A stretch of DNA of 7,633 bases from positions 1-7,633 of the forward strand of contig JAUHWE010000203.1 in the NCBI GenBank assembly GCA_030424825.1. Direction: 5' to 3'. A model generated the notes under the pieces. That model saw only the letters and a program-made list of their open reading frames with translations, ran no database searches and was not told where the DNA came from. The stretch comes from Verrucomicrobiia bacterium (GTDB lineage Bacteria > Verrucomicrobiota > Verrucomicrobiia > Opitutales > Opitutaceae). Positions 5,346 to 7,633 of the stretch are shown here, in pieces. Each line of letters opens with the position of its first letter. Within the stretch, counting starts at the first letter, position 1. Made by a program: the position numbers and the translations under genes.

Positions 5346-6227
5346 TCAACTCGAAACCAAGGCGGCCATTCCTAGGCTAGCATTCGGAAAGGACGGCTCC
5401 CACTTAAACGCTTCCTTGAATTTCCGATTCGATATCCTTCGGTTCGCTGGTCTTTGCCCATCCATGCGACGCGATCCTTTCGCAACCTTCATCGAAGGGT
5501 CAAATCGCGGTTTGGGCCGATTCATCCGAGCGGCCAGCTCTGTGACAAGGCTTTCTCTCAACAGAGGCGTATCGTCCACGACATTGAAAATGCCACCGCT
5601 TCCCGTCTCCGACCTAAAGACGGCTCCAATGGCGGAGACAATGTCCTCGAGGCGAATCAGGTTCAGAAAATAGTCTCCATAGCCAGGAAGCACCCCCTCT
5701 GCCTCGGCGATCCGGTCAGCCAGAAAAGAACGGTCCGGACCATAGATCCCTCCCAGTCTCAATACCGTCTTCACTGCCGCGTTGATGGACTCGGAAAACT
5801 GCCGCTCCGATTCCAGAATAATTCCCGATCGTTCCGAACTGGCTTGAGCATCGGACTCCTCCACCCAACTGCCTCCGCTATCTGGATACACCGACACACT
5901 GCTGGTGTAAATCGCTTGCCCGGCGAAACCGGTTTGGCCCATCCAGTCAGTAAACGAACGGTTTCCATCGATATAGGAAAGCCGGTACCCCTCTAGATTG
6001 GGTTTAGCGGCGCTCACACAATTCAACGCCCAGTCGACGTTCTGCGCAAACGCATGCCAGCCGGCTTCGTGGACATTTCCCACAAACACTTCCCAACCAT
6101 CGGATCGAAGCTGATCCGCCGCTCCTCCATTCCGCGTAACTGCCAAAACGCGATTCCCCTGAGCTCGCTCGTACAATCCGACCACTCGGCCTACGTAGCC
6201 ACAGCCCAATATCAACACCGTCTTCAT
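5346..6227 (-). CDS. Atypical extended SDR / NAD(P)-binding epimerase-dehydratase-like protein
   Basis: This 293-residue protein begins with the Rossmann motif LILGCGYVGRVVG (GxGxxG at 8-13), followed by AVTR after the second strand, as in atypical SDR proteins such as E. coli YeeZ. Further family signs: YTSSVSVYPDSGG (107-119) in place of the catalytic-Ser strand, LRLGGIYGPDR (157-167), NLIRLEDIVSAI (189-200) and GGIFNVVDD (211-219). The Tyr-x3-Lys active-site motif expected after the Ser strand is absent; the matching stretch reads ERSGIILESERQ. It therefore probably binds a dinucleotide but uses different chemistry or acts as a sensor or structural protein; the substrate is unknown. The gene lies 82 bases upstream of ybaB on the same strand and may share its transcript. 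It is divergent from the DJ-1-family gene. No ribosome site is evident before the ATG at 6227, which overlaps the stop of a possible 12-codon leader ORF. Confidence 0.8.
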   Translation of the reverse strand: MKTVLILGCGYVGRVVGLYERAQGNRVLAVTRNGGAADQLRSDGWEVFVGNVHEAGWHAFAQNVDWALNCVSAAKPNLEGYRLSYIDGNRSFTDWMGQTGFAGQAIYTSSVSVYPDSGGSWVEESDAQASSERSGIILESERQFSESINAAVKTVLRLGGIYGPDRSFLADRIAEAEGVLPGYGDYFLNLIRLEDIVSAIGAVFRSETGSGGIFNVVDDTPLLRESLVTELAARMNRPKPRFDPSMKVAKGSRRMDGQRPANRRISNRKFKEAFKWEPSFPNASLGMAALVSS

Positions 6228-6262
6228 GGATTTCGCGCTTCTGTTAAAGTTTGCTTGCTCAT
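6224..6262 (-). other. Possible 12-codon leader ORF overlapping the SDR start
   Basis: On the minus strand an ATG at 6262 opens a 12-residue frame (MSKQTLTEARNP) whose TGA overlaps the SDR start in an ATGA arrangement. The SDR gene itself has no visible ribosome site, so translation could be coupled through this short frame. The upstream context (ACTAAG) is only a weak ribosome site, and short frames arise often by chance, so the call is tentative. Confidence 0.2.
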
Positions 6263-6317
6263 CTTAGTTGACCGACAGAATTTCAAAAGCTCGCCATTAA
6301 GCCAGACAAAGACGGTT
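6228..6317. promoter_or_regulatory. Divergent promoter region between the SDR gene and the DJ-1-family gene
   Basis: These 90 bases lie between divergent start codons and should hold at least the promoter of the plus-strand gene. A TTGACC is seen at 6268-6273 on the plus strand, and a TTGAAA on the minus strand, but neither has a good -10 box at standard spacing. The assignment therefore rests on gene arrangement rather than on clear boxes. Confidence 0.35.
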
Positions 6318-6887
6318 ATGAAAACGATCTCCGACGAATCCACCCAACCCAAACACGTTCTAGTGCTCGTATTTGACGGCATTGAAGAAGTCGAAGCCCT
6401 CGCCCCAGTCGACGTCCTGCGACGAGCGGGCGTCAAAACCATCATGGCCGCAATCGGGGAAACCCACCTCGTCGAGGGCCGCAATGGAATCCGCTTTCAA
6501 GCGGACCAATTGCTAAAAGAAGTGGATGCCAAGCCATTTGACATGATCTTCCTCCCCGGTGGTCCAGGTGTACTTCCTCTATCCGACCACACCGCCGTTA
6601 CAGAGCTCATTCAGTCGTTCGATCGGCAATCAAAATTCGTCGCCGCGATCTGCGCCGCGCCGCAAATTCTCGCACAAGCAGGAATCCTCAACGGACGGCC
6701 CGCTACCGGTCACTCTTCCGTACGGCCCGGACTTCCGATTCCGAGCGACGATCGTATCGTCCAGTCGGACCACATCATCACCTCGCAAGGGGCAGGCACC
6801 GCGATCGAATGCGGCATTAAACTCGCCACTTTGCTCGTTGGAGAAGAAATTGCCCAGTCTGTCTCCGATTCAATCCACGCAGTTTAA
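6318..6887 (+). CDS. DJ-1/PfpI (ThiJ/YajL) family protein
   Basis: This 189-residue protein has the length and layout of the DJ-1/YajL branch. Seen: VLVLVFDGIEEVEAL (14-28) with Glu26 matching DJ-1 Glu18, APVDVLRRAGV (29-39), FLPGGPG (78-84), and the nucleophile elbow AAICAAPQIL (109-118) with Cys112 matching DJ-1 Cys106. TSQGAGTAIECGIKLA (155-170) is the typical C-terminal family helix. Family roles include oxidative-stress protection, glyoxalase-like activity and a debated protein deglycase activity; the exact one cannot be fixed here. I chose the ATG at 6318 over the upstream start at 6054 because the longer form would run antisense through the SDR gene and add residues foreign to the family. 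The sequence before it, AAAGACGG, is a weak ribosome site. A flavin disulfide reductase gene follows after 61 bases, so a shared redox role is plausible. Confidence 0.93.
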   Translation: MKTISDESTQPKHVLVLVFDGIEEVEALAPVDVLRRAGVKTIMAAIGETHLVEGRNGIRFQADQLLKEVDAKPFDMIFLPGGPGVLPLSDHTAVTELIQSFDRQSKFVAAICAAPQILAQAGILNGRPATGHSSVRPGLPIPSDDRIVQSDHIITSQGAGTAIECGIKLATLLVGEEIAQSVSDSIHAV

Positions 6888-6897
6888 AAAAGAAGTA

Positions 6898-6939
6898 GCT
6901 CAGTGCGTTAGCCTGAGCCATCAAGAGATTCAGCCTTGA
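6898..6939. repeat. Two small inverted repeats between the DJ-1-family and reductase genes
   Basis: GCTCAG (6898-6903) pairs with CTGAGC (6913-6918), and TCAAG (6921-6925) pairs with CTTGA (6935-6939); both enclose 9-base loops. No T tract follows, so they are not intrinsic terminators. They could fold in the spacer of a two-gene message or be chance. Confidence 0.25.
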
Positions 6940-6948
6940 GAATTACAA

Positions 6949-7633
6949 ATGATTAAAGAACACGATTTTATCGCAATCGGCGGCGGAAGCGGCGGATTCA
7001 ATGCGGCCCGCGTCGCGCGACAATATTCCGATAATGTCGCCATTGTCGACGGTGCCGAAGAACTGGGCGGACTCTGCATTTTAAGGGGCTGCATGCCCTC
7101 GAAAACGCTCATCTACTCAGCCGAAGTTCTCCACCTCGCTCAGCAGGGCGCTCGTTTCGGACTCTCCATCCCGGAGGCGAAAGTGGATATGAAAGCCCTG
7201 CACGAGCGCAAGGTCGCCATCATCAAGGAGTTTACCGACTACCGCGTCGAGTCGATGCAAAGCGACAAGTTCCACCTCTACCGGAATTTTGCCAAGTTCA
7301 TTTCGAAGGATACGATCGAGCTCGACGATGGCACGCAACTCAAGGGGAAACACTTTATCATCGCAACCGGCTCCTATGTATCAAAACCATCCATACCGGG
7401 AATCGAACACCCGGACATCTGGACCAGTGATGAGGTTCTAGAGCTCAGCGAACTGCCAGAATCCGCCATCGTCCTAGGTGGCGGGGTCGTCGCCTGCGAA
7501 CTCACCCAGTTTCTAAATCGCGTCGGTTGCCAAACCACCCAAATCCAAAGAAGTCCCCACATCCTCAAGGACCAGGCGCCCGACGTTTCCGAAGTCGTTG
7601 AAAAAGCGCTGATTGAAGAAGGCGTCGACCTCC
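6949..7633 (+). CDS. Flavin disulfide reductase (dihydrolipoamide dehydrogenase / mercuric reductase-like), N-terminal part
   Basis: The frame is open from the ATG at 6949 to the window edge, giving 228 residues, roughly half of the usual 450-480. Seen: FAD-binding IGGGSGG (10-16), Asp34 at the end of the second strand, the redox-active pair Cys43 and Cys48 in GGLCILRGCMPSKTL (40-54), ATGS (139-142), and a second dinucleotide fold VLGGGVVACE (175-184). In that fold the third glycine is Ala182, and the acidic residue that selects NADH is replaced by Gln200-Arg201, with Arg201 aligning with Arg218 of human glutathione reductase. Both features favour NADPH by family knowledge. Family role: moves electrons between a pyridine nucleotide, FAD and a disulfide. 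True lipoamide dehydrogenases usually use NAD, so a reductase of another thiol, quinone or metal substrate is likelier. No 2-oxoacid dehydrogenase gene is adjacent. GAG about nine bases before the ATG is the likely ribosome site. The missing C-terminal dimerisation domain lies beyond the edge. Confidence 0.92.
   Translation, partial: MIKEHDFIAIGGGSGGFNAARVARQYSDNVAIVDGAEELGGLCILRGCMPSKTLIYSAEVLHLAQQGARFGLSIPEAKVDMKALHERKVAIIKEFTDYRVESMQSDKFHLYRNFAKFISKDTIELDDGTQLKGKHFIIATGSYVSKPSIPGIEHPDIWTSDEVLELSELPESAIVLGGGVVACELTQFLNRVGCQTTQIQRSPHILKDQAPDVSEVVEKALIEEGVDL

Noticed and set aside
5454..5996. 180-codon frame on the plus strand
   Set aside because: It is antisense to the SDR gene and lacks any recognisable motif.
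6054..6317. N-terminal extension of the DJ-1-family gene
   Set aside because: It would overlap the divergent SDR gene and add residues unlike the family; the ATG at 6318 gives the normal N terminus.
7117..7568. Minus-strand frames in the last 500 bases
   Set aside because: They are shadows of the flavin disulfide reductase, whose frame stays open to the window edge with clear FAD, CxxxxC and dinucleotide motifs.

Overview
The window is ordinary bacterial chromosome with close-packed genes on both strands. It holds nine complete genes and two that are cut by the window edges. No rRNA, tRNA, CRISPR array, insertion sequence, phage gene or plasmid function was seen. Moderate GC, the lack of strong AGGAGG ribosome sites and a KAS-ACP-desaturase-like trio resemble Verrucomicrobiota (Opitutae-like) or a related PVC-group genome. 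That assignment is an impression from family resemblance, not something the sequence proves.

Left part (1-2007, minus strand, read right to left): a FabF-like beta-ketoacyl synthase, a free-standing acyl carrier protein, a strong intrinsic terminator, then the N-terminal part of a CrtI/phytoene-desaturase-like FAD oxidoreductase. Together they look like a specialised acyl-chain pathway separate from housekeeping FAS II. The synthase has the full Cys-His-Lys-His active site but an altered gating loop (GMLG instead of GFGG). A UDP-glucose 4-epimerase (galE) is transcribed divergently from the synthase.

Middle (3084-4324): a leader region, then an orphan NarL/FixJ-type response regulator. It converges, with one base between the stop codons, on a stand-alone Hpt phosphotransfer protein. 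The Hpt gene is the last member of a minus-strand unit ybaB-recR-hpt (5263 to 3953). YbaB and RecR are the usual nucleoid and recombination-repair pair; the Hpt gene is an unusual third member. No dnaX lies next to them; the upstream neighbour is an atypical SDR-fold protein without the Tyr-x3-Lys motif.

Right part (6318-7633, plus strand): a DJ-1/PfpI-family protein followed after 61 bases by the N-terminal half of a flavin disulfide reductase. The reductase has the redox-active CxxxxC and features that favour NADP(H). The pair suggests thiol or reactive-carbonyl homeostasis.

The most interesting points are the KAS-ACP-oxidoreductase module with its changed gate residue and internal terminator, the Hpt gene inside a DNA-repair unit facing an orphan regulator, and an over-represented octamer (TCCGATTC).
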